Source of the DNA: Pseudoalteromonas neustonica | Lineage (GTDB): Bacteria > Pseudomonadota > Gammaproteobacteria > Enterobacterales > Alteromonadaceae | DNA: 64,000 nucleotides | Assembly (NCBI RefSeq): GCF_001653135.1 | Contig: NZ_BDDS01000021.1 | Span: 1 to 64,000 of the forward strand | Direction of reading: 5' to 3' | Shown: piece after piece, positions 63,092 to 64,000 of the stretch | How positions within the stretch are numbered: position 1 is the stretch's first letter | Layout: each line of letters opens with the position of its first letter | The notes under the pieces: generated by a model | The model's input: only the letters and a program-made list of their open reading frames with translations | Told to the model about the DNA's origin: nothing | Databases searched by the model: none | Program-made: the position numbers and the translations under genes

Positions 63092-64000
63092 TTGAGTTTA
63101 AATAATGCACATGAAGGCTATGACTATCAAGACTTGATAACAAGCTACTTTATTTTAAAAGAAATTTTAGATGGTAATCTTGATAGTATATTTTCAATTG
63201 ATAAAAAGAATACCACAGGAAATATCCCTGATAGATTTGATGACTTAGTCATTACTAATGGTGCTGAAATACAGCGGAAGCAGATTAAGTACAGTAATGA
63301 CACAGTATCAAAAATACTAATAAAAGATTACCTTTCAGGTGATACTCATTACAAAATAGCAATCCATAAATTATTTGAAACGTGGAAAAACCTTAAAACC
63401 CCTAATACTGAATTTAGATTATGCTTAGCTTGGGACGAGCCAGTTGATCAAAACATTACAAGGATTTTAGAGGTACAGCTTGATAGATCATCATTCAATA
63501 ATTTTCCAACAAAGGTTTTCAAAATTAACCTTGACCGATTATGGGAAGAAAATCCAGAAAATTTTAATCGCTGGAATAGCTTAAAAACTTATGTAGAAGA
63601 TAACGATATAAATAGAGCTGACTTTAATGATTTTTGTAATGATTTACTTATTGAGGTCAACTTACCTAAAGCAAGTTTAAAATTTAATAGGCCAAGTCAG
63701 TTAGAAGAAATACTAATAGAACAAGCTCAAAAATTAGGTATTGAACAATACCCAAATGATGATATTTACATCTCTGATTTTCTAGAACGATTAGCTAAAT
63801 TAACAGGGGTGTATAGAACACGCTCAGCTCAAGTTTCAGCAAAAGATATACTTATTGCACTACGAGTAAGAACCGACTTTGGTCGAATAGAGCAAAAATT
63901 CGAAGTTGACCAAAATAAAAACATTACATCAGATGAAAAAAATAGTTTATTTCTTGAAAATGCTATTACTAACAATAAAACGTTATTACTCGGTGAGCCT
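63092..64000 (+). CDS. Nuclease-NTPase defence-like protein, 5' part (runs off the window)
   Basis: The first 303 codons; no stop before the window ends. TTG start at 63092 with a very strong ribosome site (GGGAGGTGAT at 63080). The N-terminal 80 residues look like a DUF4297/Cap4-type PD-(D/E)XK nuclease: HEGYDYQDLITSYF, RFDDLVI, then EIQRKQIKYS (a QxK-type motif). A helical region follows; the last residues LLLGEP are the beginning of a Walker A loop, so an NTPase domain is expected next. Nuclease-STAND fusions of this shape (Avs-type) defend against phage. Position behind an island integrase agrees. Family assignment is inferred. Confidence 0.6.
   Translation, partial: MSLNNAHEGYDYQDLITSYFILKEILDGNLDSIFSIDKKNTTGNIPDRFDDLVITNGAEIQRKQIKYSNDTVSKILIKDYLSGDTHYKIAIHKLFETWKNLKTPNTEFRLCLAWDEPVDQNITRILEVQLDRSSFNNFPTKVFKINLDRLWEENPENFNRWNSLKTYVEDNDINRADFNDFCNDLLIEVNLPKASLKFNRPSQLEEILIEQAQKLGIEQYPNDDIYISDFLERLAKLTGVYRTRSAQVSAKDILIALRVRTDFGRIEQKFEVDQNKNITSDEKNSLFLENAITNNKTLLLGEP

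Overview
The window looks like chromosomal DNA of a marine gammaproteobacterium of the Alteromonadales, most probably Pseudoalteromonas. This is inferred from AT-rich coding sequence, from gene content and order (metG divergent from mrp-dcd, yfbV divergent from ackA-pta, an rluB/yciK/sohB/topA block, a COG3014-ycfL-lpoB block), and from many small palindromic intergenic repeats. No database search was possible; family names rest on motifs and on recognising the protein sequences.

Bases 1-10100 are accessory. They hold a ParD/ParE toxin-antitoxin pair, a decayed IS1182-type transposase carrying a REP-like insert, a three-gene type IV filament-like operon (secretion ATPase with a receiver-like tail, a 458-residue Cys-rich prepilin, a bitopic protein with a pilin-like outer domain), two broken copies of a REP-associated (RAYT) transposase with REP-like palindromes, an exported S9 peptidase and a small membrane protein.

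Bases 10600-58600 are mostly housekeeping: metG; mrp-dcd; a membrane EAL phosphodiesterase; a DTW-domain tRNA modifier; an Hpt protein; alaA; an outer-membrane lipoprotein block with an LpoB-like protein; a bufferin (copper-binding RiPP) operon bufA-bufB-bufC with an EamA transporter; a tight five-gene operon ending dapE and an M15 peptidase; ackA-pta; yfbV; rlmA; xthA; scpB-rluB; yciK; a VolA/Pla-1-like lipase; sohB; a dicarboxylate symporter; a 1258-residue Ig-domain lipoprotein; topA; yqhA; a NatAB-like ABC exporter; a PAS/sigma-54 activator; and ccoG.

Bases 58600-61390 hold small uncharacterised genes, a 365-bp non-coding element with perfect terminal inverted repeats (MITE-like), an M14-type peptidase and a PilZ-like protein. 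At 61394-61438 lies the 3' part of a proline tRNA gene, followed by integrase binding-site-like repeats in 10-bp phase, a tyrosine integrase, and the start of a large gene that runs off the right edge. That gene begins with a PD-(D/E)XK-like nuclease region and reaches the start of a Walker A loop, so it resembles nuclease-STAND anti-phage proteins. This is the left end of a tRNA-Pro integrative island; the intact tRNA should be at its far, right-hand end.

The most interesting parts are the orphan pilus-like operon, the lipidated tandem bufferin, the island-borne defence-like gene with its phased integrase sites, and the nested-inverted-repeat element at 59.1-59.5 kb.
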